A stretch of DNA of 64,000 bases, from positions 474,501 through 538,500 of the forward strand of contig JAMPIV010005830.1 in NCBI GenBank assembly GCA_024509875.1, in the 5' to 3' direction. The stretch is from Oreohelix idahoensis (lineage: Eukaryota; Mollusca; Gastropoda; Stylommatophora; Oreohelicidae). Below, one piece after another: positions 53,423 to 64,000 of this stretch; the stretch's first letter is position 1, and the number at the start of each line of letters is the position of its first letter. The translations under genes and the position numbers were made by a program. The notes below the pieces were generated by a model. The model worked only from the letters and a program-made list of their open reading frames with translations, was not told the origin of the DNA and did not search any database.

Positions 53423-55112
53423 TGTTACAACGTTAATTTTTTGTTGGTTGCGTGAGTGGGTGGCGTACCGTGTTAGGAAGGTTGATTGAGTGCGTGCGTG
53501 TTGGAACAATCACTCACAACACAGGTACGCACGTAGAAGTCATAGATGGTTATAAACGGCTGTTGATAGTTAATGACTTTTATTACACCACAACACGTTA
53601 CATTAATCTAGAATACACAGTCATAGTCAAATTACAAGTTTACGGCAATACAATAATAAAGTACTCTTCACATCTCAGAATCACGCAGATACTACAATAT
53701 CTATGGCCTCCTTAAAGATACTCCTCAACTCAGCGCTATCCACCTGTCCTCACATTAGCGCTATCATAATAATAATGGATCCTTCTCACAGATAGCAAAC
53801 GGCTCACATCATCGCCGTGCTACTGCATAAATATGGTATCCTCCAGATACTCCTCTCATAATAATAATGGATCCGTTAGCAAACGGATATCACCGCCGTG
53901 CTAACATAAATATGGTATCCTCCAGATACTTCTCACATAAACGCTATCATAATAATAATGGATCCTTCTCACAGATAGCAAACGGCTCACATCATCGCCG
54001 TGCTACTGCATAAATATGGTATCCTCCAGATACTCCTCACATAAGCGCTGTCATAATAATAATGGATCCTTCTCACAGATAGCAAACGGCTCACATCATC
54101 GCCGTGCTACCGCATAAATATGGTATCCTCCAGATACTCCTCACATAAGCGCTATCGTAATAATAATGGATCCTTCTCACAGATAGCAAACGGCTCACAT
54201 CATCGCCGTGCTACTGCATAAATATGGTATCCTCCAGATACTCCTCACATAAGCGCTGTCATAATAATAATGGATCCGTTAGCAACCGGACATCCCCGCC
54301 GTGCTAACATAGATATGGTATCCTCCAGATACTCCTCACATAAACGCTATCGTAATAATAATGGATCCTTCTCACAGATAGCAAACGGCTCACATCATCG
54401 CCGTGCTACTGCATAAATATGGTATCCTCCAGATACTCCTCACATAAGCGCTGTCATAATCTAATGAGTCCTACCAGCAATTTCTCACAAGACTCCATAC
54501 CCGGCAGTCTGCAATAATCTCGCCTTTACTCATCTTAGCGCGATTATATCACAATATAAGTCAATGGATCCAAACATCTCAAAATGCACACAATACTGCT
54601 CACCCAGCAGTTTGCAATAATATCACTTATCAACATGTCTTCACATATCAAAATTATCCTCTCTAAGGAAATAATGGCCTACACAAATAATGGCCTCATG
54701 TCTTCAGCACTGTACAGGCTTACCATCGAAAACACACACTATGGGGCCGACTCTCTCCAGTCGATGCCCAAAACTCACTGCCCCACGGGAATACACATCT
54801 GCCGCCTAAAACAGATACGAGACCCGGCTGTTCAAAAACACCGCTCAGTCTCACTACTTGCACGGGCTAGCCACAAATAGCTAAAACACCCGTAGCTCAA
54901 AACAGTTCGGAGTGAATAAATCTCCACAATTGAAATGACTAGCGTTCACACGCTTTCTAACTTTACTTCTCGAACATACGAGAGAATTCCCCTATTACAA
55001 TTTAACCTAACATTAAAGACAATCACGTCTTCAAGCAACGACAACCCATAATCTAATCTGCTCACCTAACATTTTCCAGATCACTCCCCTTTCATTAAAA
55101 TTACTGGCAACA
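53423..55112 (-). repeat. 5' LTR of the outer element (1690 bp)
   Basis: Same as 37549-38867 except for two bases and 371 extra bases at 54674-55044. It contains the same 104/91-bp internal array at about 53775-54450. Confidence 0.95.
54674..55044. other. 371-bp segment present only in one LTR
   Basis: Lies between 'ctctaaggaaata' and 'cccataatctaa', which are contiguous in the left LTR (38792). No target duplication or terminal repeat marks it as an insertion, so a deletion in the other LTR is equally possible. A 98-residue frame across it has no recognisable motif. Confidence 0.8.
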
Positions 55113-55117
55113 CAGTT

Positions 55118-55735
55118 TAAAATAAATGAAATGCTGGTGAATTTTATATTGGAATCAATTTTTCTCGTCACGGAGATGTAGGGTGCGGATAAAGTTAAGA
55201 AAAGTATGTCCGTTTGCTGGTGCCGTTTAGTTAGCACTTAGCTTGTATGAACGAGTCTTGCAGCCTTTGTTTTTGTCACTTCTTTTATGATGATGACACT
55301 TCTGGTAGCTTCTTTCCTCAATCGGTCTGATCGCTTAGTACCAGGATCTTTTAGACAAAATAAAAACAAATGTATCTGCTAAGTACATTTGTGGGCTGCC
55401 AATTAACAGGCGCATTCTCGCTGTGCACCCACCAATGTTAATCTCTCAGAAGAGTTAAATTCCCGAGTACACAGTGTAGCTCAGGGAAGATGGCTAAAAA
55501 TCACCAATATTCTTCCGGGTAGTAAACTGGGAAAAGGTGTCTGGACGGCGCGAATAATGAGTTGCCTGAGTTACAATTAACAAAGTGCGTATATATCACA
55601 AAATATTATACACTTTAGGCACGTTTGATGTAATCATCAGTCATCACTGCTCCAGTCGTAGTCTGGGGTCGCCTCTGCTGTCGGTTCTTCGCACGACTAG
55701 CCAGAAACAATCACCGGCGCTTGCTGTAGTCATTC
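55118..55735. other. unassigned flank
   Basis: DNA to the right of the outer element. No gene or repeat recognised. Confidence 0.35.
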
Positions 55736-56660
55736 ATTCATAACCCTCCACTCCCAAAGGAGCATAGGCCTTCAACAAAGACATGCCAAGTCCTCCTGTC
55801 ACGTGCCATCATCTCAAGTTCCTTCCACGTTCTCCTTATCATTTTCATCTCTGTTTCCAGCTCTCTTCTCCATGTGCTCCTTGGTCTACCTCTGCCTCTC
55901 TTGCCCTGGGGGTTCCAGAACAAGGACTGCCTTGTAATGCTATCAACAGGTTTCCTCAGTGTGTGTCCTATCCATCGCCATCGTCTTCTTCTCATCTCTT
56001 GTTCCACTGGCACTTGTCTAGTTCTTGTCATCAGTTCCACGTTGGTAACCTTGTCATACCATTTTAATCCCTCTATTCTACGCAAGCACCCATTTATGAA
56101 AGTCTGTAGCTTTTTGGTAGTTGTCTTTGTTGTTCTCCATGTCTCAGAACCATACAATAGGACTGACTTCACATTTGAGTTGAAGATTCTTATTTTCGTT
56201 TTGGATCCGATTTCTCTTGATCTCCAGATATATTTCTCAATGCAATGAAAGCTCCTCTTGCTTTTTGTATTCTTATTTTGAAATCACTGTTTGTCCCTCC
56301 AACTTTGTCTATATTGCTGCCAAGATATGTGTACGATTCTACATCTTGTATTGGTGCTTCTTCAAGTTCAACCCTGTTTTCATTACCTGCATTTATTCTT
56401 ATTTTCTTTGTCTTTTCTCTGTGTATTTTCAGACACAGTTGCTGTGGTCTCTCATCAAGTGTTTTCAATTTGTCCTGCATCTGATTACGGTTATGGGACA
56501 GAAGAGCCAAGTCATCAGCAAAATCCAGATCATCCAACTGCTTAGTCAGAGTCCACTGGATTCCATTTCTGTTGTGTGTTGTTGATGTTCTCATAACCCA
56601 GTCTATTGCTAATAAGAAAAGAAATGGAGACAAGAGGCATCCCTGTGATAAAGGAGCGCA
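55736..56660 (-). pseudogene. LINE-B reverse transcriptase and C terminus
   Basis: Best LINE-B copy. The minus frame 56633-56190 has LSPFLFLLAIDWVMR, then LDDLDFADDLALLSHNR with the catalytic FADD box, and YTYLGSNIDKVGG. After a frameshift, 56172-55738 carries LLYGSETWRTTKTTTKKLQTF, TLRKPVDSITRQSLFW, GKRGRGRPRSTWRREL and ends GLCSFGSGGL with a natural stop. The 3' end 'atgaatgaatgac' suggests a short simple tail. Upstream of 56660 the RT fingers are absent. The LINE-B endonuclease segment at 61205-61920 has the same orientation and may be its displaced 5' part. Confidence 0.88.
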
Positions 56661-56945
56661 AAGGCCTTATAGCTCTATCTTTTCCTACATCTCTCGTATT
56701 GTATTTTCTCCCACATTTGTGCTCTTTCATCCCACATTTGCTATCCCACATTTGCTATTTCATCGTTGTGATTACTCGCGACCGGTATCTAGAGAACCGC
56801 ATTTGTTCTTTCATCGGTGATAAAATAAAGTCTTTTGATTGAGTCCCCATACCTGACATCATCGTTTGAAGTCCACATTGCATCGTGATAAATATGGTGA
56901 AAACACAACTGGTCATCCAAATCAGATATCTGGGCATTATACAAT
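56661..56945. other. start of unassigned segment separating LINE-B parts
   Basis: Has three near-tandem 'cccacatttg' words at 56710-56755. No domain recognised. Confidence 0.4.
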
Positions 56946-56948
56946 TTC

Positions 56949-57126
56949 TGTGGACTGTTGTTATCTTTGTTGCTAGCGACGGGTCACCACATTGGACGCC
57001 CAGATTGGCCAGGTGAAAACGTCTCATGCTGTAATTTCTGTGGACTGTTGTTATCTTGGTTGCTCGGCCAGGTCACCACATTGGACGCCCAGCTTGGCCA
57101 GGTGAAAACGTCTCTTGCTGATTAAA
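56949..57126. repeat. tandem duplication, ~89 bp x 2
   Basis: Two copies of a unit with 'tttctgtggactgttgttat', 'caccacattggacgcccag' and 'ttggccaggtgaaaacgtct', differing at a few bases. Confidence 0.9.
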
Positions 57127-58755
57127 CCAACCGGCATGTAAATCAATAGGCGGCGCCACAAAGAGGACATGTTAACATGCTGGCGACAATGGGCGGAGGT
57201 AACAAAGAGTGCCGCCAACACGTGGAACAATAAACATCCAGAGAATAATGTGACAGCACTTTTGCATTGGCCAGCCAATTATCTCACTACCTGTTTGTCA
57301 AACAAGCCAGGCAACGAAAGTTGATCGCGAATTACCACACCCACGTTTGGACTGACAGGGGACAAGAGCGATCCTGTGAATGAGTGACCAGAGAGGCTCT
57401 CAGGGATTGGTTGTATGGGCGTAGCTGTAAGGCACCGGTCCAAGAAACCCACATTGGCCTTCCAGAAATATAATCTACCGCGTAGCTTGCTAGAGAAAGG
57501 AGTCCAGTTTTTACATTGTGAGGTAGAGATTAAAATCCCTATAACGCCTAGCCTAAATACACGTGTGTATTCAGAGTGGATAATAATTCATTTCTGTGGT
57601 GAATTGTGTTCGTAAAGGATTTTGCGAAGGGAAAAGAAGGTTAGTAGATCTTATACAGATTATTAATACATTTTCTTATTCTTTGTTTAGTTTAATTTCA
57701 CAGCTAAATGTGCGAAAGATAGAGTGTCAATTAATTCTTTGCATAACTGATTAATAAAATCAGAAGATTTTCCTAGAAGATGATAGGATGATAGGAAGAA
57801 ATTAATAATTCATACTTCACCTTCATCATCATCACAGTCTCTCATGCACAAGATATTTACCATCATTAGAATCGAACGCAGAGAGAGATCAATAATGAGC
57901 AGTAGTATGAATGAAAGTTAACCAGTGATGTTAAATGTGAAAAACTTACAAAGACTTTTGAGTGTCTTCAGTTCATCAGAAGTCTGAGTCTACACGCAAC
58001 GTGTCTGACGTCTAACCAGAAATAAGTTATTGTCGTAAAATTAACAGTGATACAACGTCAAAATATCTACAATGATACAACGTAGGGATAAAAAAACCAA
58101 TGCGTAAGCTGCTGGAATACATGATCGCCCGCGCCGCGGGTCATCAGGTGTTAGACTTGAAGGCAAAACGGAACGAGGATCAAAAGACAAAAATCTGACT
58201 GAACGCGTACTTGAACTAGCGAGGTTAATGGACGCAAATTGGTGGGGCAAGGAGGAAAAGTCACGTTCCCCCCCCCCCCAAGTTGACATAAAGAAAGGAA
58301 TTCGACAGAAGGGACCTTGGATATGATACGCCACAGTCATTTATTGGACGCTTTTGCGATACCAAGCCTTTTATTTGAATTCAGCGGCTAAACGCAGATG
58401 CTTGAAATATTACAAAATTCAAAAAGTAACTTTTTCTTAATATTAATGTTAGGAATATAAAAATTAGCTGGCCGGATGGCCCATTCTGAGCAGTGAAATA
58501 ATATACTTTCATTTATACAGATGGACAGATAATAAGAAAGATAATGACAAAAGACGGGGTTGTTCACATCAGCGAAAGACTGCATTGAATCAAACATGCC
58601 ACTATTTGCACAAAAATCGCAACCTTGAGACTCAAGTGTTCAAATCTAGTTAGAATGCAAGAGAGGGGGGGAGTAGCGGACAGTAGTGGCTAAAAATAAC
58701 TTAGGAGGCAGGTTCGTGCAGTTTTACATGTGTTAGTCCAAAAAAACAAGTGAAA
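57127..58755. other. unassigned non-coding DNA
   Basis: Includes a C run at 58268. Short frames without recognisable domains; no structural repeat seen. Confidence 0.35.
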
Positions 58756-58759
58756 TTGT

Positions 58760-58885
58760 GGGAAAAAGATAAATTGTGACCGACGTACATTTTAAAAATT
58801 GAGATGTACTTTTGACTTTTTTGGGAAAAGATAAAATGTGACGGACGTACATTTGAGAAAATAAGATGTAATTTTGACTTTATTT
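58760..58885. repeat. tandem duplication, 63 bp x 2
   Basis: 'gggaaaaagataaattgtga' and 'gggaaaagataaaatgtgac' start two units, each with 'gacgtacattt' and 'tttgacttt'. Confidence 0.85.
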
Positions 58886-59229
58886 TCAAATTTTGAATTG
58901 AAAAGCTTAGTCTTCTGATCTGATTGGCCAACGCATTTTATATTAGCGGGATAGAGACGCACATTTTTGCCATTCGACATAAGTCTGTCCAGTACCACAG
59001 TCATTAATTGTAGTGGTGATTTCCCAGAAATAATACATAATATTCAGTGGGAAACCATACTATAGCCAGCAGCTCAGCAGAGTTTTGCTAGCATTTATTT
59101 ACTGTGTACTATATTCATATTTCTGGTAAGACTAAACTTATTTCTTTATACATTTTAATATTTGTTTAAGGTTCGAGTGATTTGATACTGCAATAGCATA
59201 ATCTGTTCCTTACAACAGGTAAGGGTTCG

Positions 59230-59263
59230 CTCTAGACCCCCCGCCCCAGTTCAGGGTCTAGAG
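59230..59263. repeat. perfect 10-bp inverted repeat
   Basis: CTCTAGACCC and GGGTCTAGAG around a 14-nt loop. Could be a hairpin; isolated, so possibly chance. Confidence 0.6.
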
Positions 59264-59636
59264 GCAAATAAAATACATAAACTCCAGCAAGGATTAAGAA
59301 GGACAGTTCAAGTGTTGAGAACAATGAAACATATTACCTATCCTATTTTAGGGGAGGAAACTAATAAACATATTTCAGAATCTGTAGTCTGGGAGAACCT
59401 ATCTGATGTGAAACCACCATGGTAAAATGTGCTGTATGGTCAGAGAGATCTGACCTGTCTATATGGTGTTGTTGTTGTGTAGTGTTGTGTCCAGACATGG
59501 TTAGAGAATGGAATTTTGACACATAGCCAATACTTTGATTGCAGAGCTGTGAGTTTCAGTTGGCACCAATGTGGTGTCAAACGAGTTGTTGATTTTACCC
59601 GAGTGGATCCGTGCAGTAACCTTGTGTCAGAGCAGC

Positions 59637-59722
59637 CTATTATTGCCCGCAAGCACGGAGAGGTGGGGCCACCAGACCACTATTATTGCCCCCAAGCACG
59701 GAGAGGTGGGGCCACCAGATCT
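59637..59722. repeat. direct repeat, ~42 bp x 2
   Basis: 'tattattgcccgcaagcacg' and 'tattattgcccccaagcacg', each followed by 'gagaggtggggccaccaga'. Confidence 0.9.
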
Positions 59723-60125
59723 CAGCACCAGAGCTACATCTTCAAAATTGAGTGAGCCTCTGGTCTGCTGAGAATTCACCAACTCAATATAGTTACTAAC
59801 AATCCCATAAAATTCCTGCAATTTACTGGACACTGTGTAGTCAATATAGACTGGAGTGATGAGGCCACCCCAACAGCACAACCATTAAACGGTCTCCCAA
59901 ATTAGATGACTACTATAAACATTAATAAAACTAAATAGTCTAGTAACATACATATGTACACTCTTGCATTTATTATGTAATATTCCATGCATTTTTTTCA
60001 TAATTTCTAAATCTTTTATAAGTTCTGGTCAAAATAAAACTTGATCCAGAACAAAATAAATGTAAGAAAATTTCTATCAAAAATGTTACACACTTGAGTT
60101 AGTTCAGTGTATTATAACATTTGTT
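59723..60125. other. unassigned non-coding stretch
   Basis: A/T-rich; no gene or repeat recognised. Confidence 0.35.
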
Positions 60126-60129
60126 AATA

Positions 60130-60370
60130 TTATTAGACTTAGTAAATATCTGTGTGTGTGTCTATAACTATCACACCACATTACATATCATTACCCTAGA
60201 CATTTAACGTAGCCACATTCATTAGAACACAAAAAAAAAAGATAAGTGTGAGGTCGTAGTGGTAGCGAGAGGGGCCTTCTGACAATTCACAGTTACCTAT
60301 TATCTCAGGAGCCTTCACAGCTGACCTCATGCATCACACGTAGTACCATCACCACCATACAATACCATCA
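60130..60370. repeat. dispersed repeat R3, copy 2
   Basis: Resembles 5340-5645: 'ccctagacatttaacgtagc', 'gtggtagcgaga', 'gccttcacagctgacctca'. Contains an A11 run at 60230. Confidence 0.55.
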
Positions 60371-61204
60371 AACCCACTACAGTTATCAAAAACGGACATT
60401 TGGCTAGCAGAATTCGCCATAGGACATCTTTCATTCCTCAATTAAAATGGAATATTTTTTCACCCACAATTCTGAAGGTGGACGCAGCATTTTTCGTCAC
60501 CCATATACTGCTGGCTCACAAGTTCAATACAGTCATCACAAATTCAAATCACTCGAGATCATTATTATCTGGAGTCAAGCTAAAGAGCTCAAAAGTGGAA
60601 TCTCATATTTATACCAAGTGCAACACACTCTTAAGCGCATTCTATGAAGCAGACTCTAAAGTATATTTTATGAATCCCGACTACATACGCAAGATAATGA
60701 GTCTACATATCACTAACATTTCGTGAAGATATCCAGCCTGACCGGTACCCTCGGGAGATTATACAACAGACCTTTTGTTCATATGACAGCTATTAACTGT
60801 TGATCAACACTACAGAGATATACTCAAACAGTGAAGGAATATATATATATATCTCGTCAACGTTCTCAGTCCGACAAGTTTTCATCAGAACGTCCTCGAC
60901 TTAGAGATACCCCACTCGACATAACGTATAACAACTTGGGACATTTTATGCATACATGTGAATCATCATATCAATGAGAAGCATTTAGAGACACATGGAC
61001 TGTGTAGATTACTCACCATTTTGGTAACACGTATCATATCACAACATCATCATTTCGCTTTGCACCAGTTCACTCTTAATTAACTACTACTTAATTAGCT
61101 GCAATTTTATTATCTCATCTGTGTGTTTTGTGTGAATCGTCTTTCACCATCATCACGTTCTAACCATTACTAACCCTATATGTGTGGATATTTCATTAAT
61201 AAAC
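60371..61204. other. unassigned, with a 108-codon open frame at 60400-60726 (+)
   Basis: The frame begins MASRIRHRTSFIPQLKWN and has no family or motif that I know. It lies in repeat-rich DNA, so chance or a decayed element is likely. The end near 61200 ('attaataaacttcttc') joins the LINE-B endonuclease. Confidence 0.35.
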
Positions 61205-61920
61205 TTCTTCAAAGCCGGTGTTGACTGTACCTATCTTTGCATTCATGTCACCCATCAAAATTGTGATGTCTCTTCTTTTTACTTTTTCCATAATTACCTG
61301 TAGTCTAGTATAAAATGCTTCTTTCACCGACTCTTCTTTGTCATTAGTTGGTGCATAACATTGGATGACATTTACATTTATTTTCTTTTTTAGCTGTTTT
61401 AAAAGAAGCTGTTATTATTCTGGATCCAACAGCTTCCCATTCAATGAGTGCTTTTTGTGCTTCTTTAGATAACGTAAGAGCTACCCCTTCACTGTGGTGT
61501 GAACTTTCGTCTTCATGTCCTGAGGACAGCACCAATTCACCTGTGATGAGTTTCTTCCTGTCTACCCCCTTCCACTTTGTTTCACACAGTCCCAGAACCT
61601 CGATTTTATATTCCCTCATCTCTGCTGTTACTTGTGCCACTTTTCCTTGTTCGTTTAATGTCTGAACATTCCAGGTGCCAAATCTGAAAGTTCTCCTAGA
61701 AGAAAGAAGGTTAGTCAGCAACACAGACTCCTTTCGGCTTTCTCTGTGTTGCATCATACGCCTCCCTGCGAGAGGACCTTCCCCTGTCTTGGATGGCTGT
61801 GTTTTATTTTCTTTAATTGACTTGTCCATGTTTGTTGAAGTTTTTGGTGGTTTAAATTTTTTACAGGATGGGGTAAATGGCCCCATGCCCAACCCTCCTT
61901 AGTCGCTTTCTACGACATGC
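61205..61920 (-). pseudogene. LINE-B-like APE endonuclease fragment
   Basis: The minus frame 61892-61344 carries RFGTWNVQTLNEQGK, LGLCETKWKG and VALTLSKEAQ, typical of RTE/BovB-type endonucleases. Frame-shifted sequence continues to about 61205 with ILMGDMNAKIGTVNTG. About 60 N-terminal residues precede the GTWNV block. The SDH motif and all of RT are missing beyond 61205. Same family as, or closely related to, the RT piece at 55736-56660, but membership is inferred from position and orientation only. Confidence 0.8.
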
Positions 61921-62139
61921 TTGGCAGGGAACAGTGTTACTATTCTTTGCTCCCCTTTCGGGCCCCGGTAACACACGGGTGAAAGCAAGTAATGGTAGCG
62001 GTTAATGAACTACTGTATTTATTTTCTGATCTAAATAGCTTTTAGACGCTGCTTTAAAAAGAAAAAAAGGCTTCCTCCGTGTAAAAAGAGGCCTAGGTTT
62101 AAAGCGCCTGTCCCAGTTCAGTTCAACATTTTTGTTTTG

Positions 62140-62465
62140 GAATAAAGTATCCCGTTCAACCCTTGGTGAGTTATAATTAGGGCACATGGTGTACCAATTC
62201 AAGAAAATAATGTCAGATTTCCAATACCCAAATATAATAACCTCCCACCCCCCACCCCCACTTAGTCCATATAGTTTAAATCAAAACCAAATTTGTGTGA
62301 ATGTTTTTGTGTATGACCTCCCCTTTCAAAGAAACAAACAAACAATAAAAATAAAAACAAACGAATAAAAAAACACAATAAAAACCAAAAAAAAATAAAA
62401 ACTAAAATAAAGTCTCTCATAACTGCCATGTTGTTAACAAGGTGAAAGGGGGTGAGAAAGCCCGC
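62140..62465 (-). repeat. LINE-C 3' UTR copy
   Basis: Matches 27450-27735 along its length ('cccgttcaacc', 'gagttataatta', 'gtgaatgtttttgtgt', 'caaggtgaaagggggtgag'). Contains A-rich runs at 62330-62400. Confidence 0.7.
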
Positions 62466-62572
62466 TGGCTGCCATCAATGGTACCTATACCTTGAAGCGG
62501 TATGGCAGCTTGTGTAACCTGACAATCCCCACAGCTATGCCAGTGGGAGTTTTACTCCTGGTAGGTGTCGCA
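62466..62572 (+). repeat. LINE-A 5' leader scrap
   Basis: 'ctgccatcaatggtacctat' to 'gggagttttactcctggtag' matches the first ~105 bp of LINE-A copy 2 (31633-31733). It starts at the same base as copy 2 but stops short of any coding sequence. Confidence 0.85.
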
Positions 62573-64000
62573 GAGAGATTTATGATTAATAAATTTCTAT
62601 ATCTTTTCTTTATTCTACCCTTGTCTTCTATTTTATTATTGCTCTTTTATCCTTTCTTTTCTTCGTATTCGTCTGATTGTGATAAATATAACTCTCCCAT
62701 TCATACTTTCGCCTGTCTCTTTTCTTATTTAGCAACGCATTTTTATTGCTGTTTAGCTAAGTTCTTGAGTAGACCGAATAGTGTGAAATTCGTTCTCGAC
62801 AGACATGATGGCAGACATATCGTCTAGCATTTTCATCTGACACGGCGCTCTTGGTTAAGTTTCTTGGTATTAGGTGTGAGAGGCGCCAACATGCATCGCT
62901 GGGAAATGACCATAAATAGCGGCAGGTGTGAAACGCGTCTGGCAGTTTCAGTGCACCTGAGTTTTATGTAGGTGTTAAGACGGGAACTATTTCGGGTTTT
63001 CGAGAATTAGGAAATCATTTCTTTTCATAAGATATAAACCCCAGTAGTTTAGACTCAATTCATTCAGTACTCCGCAGTCAAGACTAGAACATCTAGTGTT
63101 CGATTCCTAAGATCTCTGTTGATAGAAGCATCATTTAGTTGGTCGATTGCCATCTAGCTTTCCATTCCTAAGATCTCTGTTAATAGAAGCATCATTTAGT
63201 TGGTCGAATTGGATATAGTTTTTAGTAGTTCTGTGTTGAGGTAAATATAATATATCTAGTATTTTGTGAGTGATTTAAGTGGTAAATCGCCTATTTTATT
63301 TTCACTAGTTAGATTTCTGTGCAGAGGGATTAAATTATAAGTCTGTTATATTCTCTAGTTGACGTGTTACAGTGGAAAGCAGTAAAAATTATTATTTCTA
63401 GCTTAAACTCATGCAGCTGTAAATAAAATTTAATTAAATTGCTAGTAACCAGTCCGAGTATATTGTAACTAACTTATAACTGCACTGAGTCATCATTGAG
63501 TATTGACGAAATACGTAGGTATTTCTAATTCATGATGATTGAGTTTTTTAAACGATCATAATTATTTCACGGGAGTTTTAACGTTAAGACAAGCTCTACG
63601 CTTGCAGTTATAATGTAAGTTAAAACCGAAGCGAATATTATGGTTAAGTATTTTGTACTTTTCTCTTCCTTATACAGTTTTGGGTCAGCCCAACTTTTAC
63701 CAGCGGTTTTAGTACAACTGAGAGAAGAAACATTTTTATCTTTAACCACGTGGGTTTACAAGTTAACACCTGTCTGGCAGTGTGTGTGCCTCCAGAAATA
63801 GACAGAGTACAAATTTCACAAACGGTTATAAAGACTAAATGCCTTTACTGGGCCTATTGTGCCAGATTATATTTCTTCACAAACTCTCATGTACATGCAG
63901 CCCTGTGGCGAGAAAAATTACAAATCATTAACATTCCGACATTTTTGACTAATTGTGGTGTGACCAAGAAGTTTTATAGTGAGAGAAGTATCAAACCTGC
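62573..64000. other. unassigned right end of window
   Basis: No gene recognised. A 111-codon frame at 62492-62827 starts inside the LINE-A leader scrap and is probably chance. Contains the duplication listed next and A/T-rich DNA around 63240-63480. Confidence 0.35.
63104..63208. repeat. direct repeat, ~44 bp x 2, 61-bp spacing
   Basis: 'ttcctaagatctctgtt' and 'agaagcatcatttagttggt' occur twice with a short spacer. Confidence 0.88.

Larger units (their letters stand above)
37549..55112 (-). mobile_element. outer LTR retrotransposon, apparently non-autonomous, with a second element nested in it
   Basis: Bounded by near-identical LTRs (37549-38867 and 53423-55112) that start TGTTAC and end GGCAACA on the plus strand, with 5-bp duplications CAGTT. 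Without the inner insertion it is about 8 kb. Its own interior (38868-43466 plus 53073-53422) has no protease, integrase, RT or RNase H that I can see in any frame. It holds only the two-part coiled-coil protein at 41057-43011 and a long A/T-rich stretch. It therefore looks like a large non-autonomous LTR element that must borrow enzymes. Transcription is from right to left. Confidence 0.9.

Noticed and set aside
37549..55112. Two long direct duplications (37.5/53.4 kb and 43.5/51.6 kb) as possible segmental duplications or misassembly
   Set aside because: They are explained by two LTR pairs, each with TG...CA ends and exact 5-bp duplications at the right positions.
60400..60726. Host exon
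   Set aside because: The 108-codon frame has no recognisable family, no clear splice context and lies among repeats; left as unassigned.

Overview
This window is almost wholly repetitive animal DNA. I recognise no host protein gene, rRNA gene or intact tRNA gene. All coding homology comes from transposable elements: a mariner DNA transposon, RTE/BovB-like LINEs with an APE endonuclease, LINEs carrying RNase H, and Ty3/Gypsy-type LTR elements. Together with tRNA-derived SINEs and many minisatellites this points to a metazoan. An invertebrate such as a mollusc is my best guess, but nothing here fixes the species.

Layout. 1-5.9 kb: a hairpin-bearing minisatellite, an 18-bp array, a dispersed repeat (R1) and a LINE-B fragment. 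6-7.5 kb: a 33-bp array sitting inside the zinc-motif region of a LINE with RNase H (LINE-D). 7.5-15.9 kb: LINE fragments, two copies of a 0.3-kb retroposon (S2) with clear target-site duplications, a G tract, a mariner element and LINE-C 3' ends. 17-18.5 kb: tRNA-derived SINE pieces and a 30-bp satellite. 19.4-22.9 kb: LINE-A copy 1 and a SINE (S4) with a perfect 13-bp duplication. 23.6-31 kb: large inverted-repeat arms around a second block of the 30-bp satellite and a LINE-C fragment. 31.6-35.4 kb: LINE-A copy 2, inserted in a 58-bp repeat array. 37.5-55.1 kb: two nested LTR retrotransposons. 55.7-61.9 kb: a LINE-B split by unassigned DNA. 62-64 kb: LINE 3' and 5' scraps.

The nested LTR pair is the most notable part. 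The inner element (43467-53067, minus strand, LTRs about 1.43 kb, TSD ACGTG) encodes gag, protease, integrase, reverse transcriptase and RNase H in that order. Integrase precedes RT, the Gmr1-type arrangement, which is unusual for Ty3/Gypsy. The outer element (37549-55112, minus strand, TSD CAGTT) has no recognisable pol. It carries only a coiled-coil plus basic protein split by a frameshift at an A9 run. Both elements share the LTR start TGTTGC and an A/T hairpin followed by a G-rich polypurine-like tract at the 3' LTR, so the outer one looks like a non-autonomous partner of Gmr1-type machinery.

Four element insertions have exact flanking duplications that I read directly (inner LTR element, outer LTR element, LINE-A copy 2, SINE S4). 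Both S2 copies also have them, LINE-A copy 1 has a 9/10 match, and the mariner has matched TIRs with TA flanks. These give a firm skeleton for the order of events: the 58-bp array before LINE-A copy 2, LINE-B and LINE-C pieces before their S2 insertions, and the outer LTR element before the inner one.
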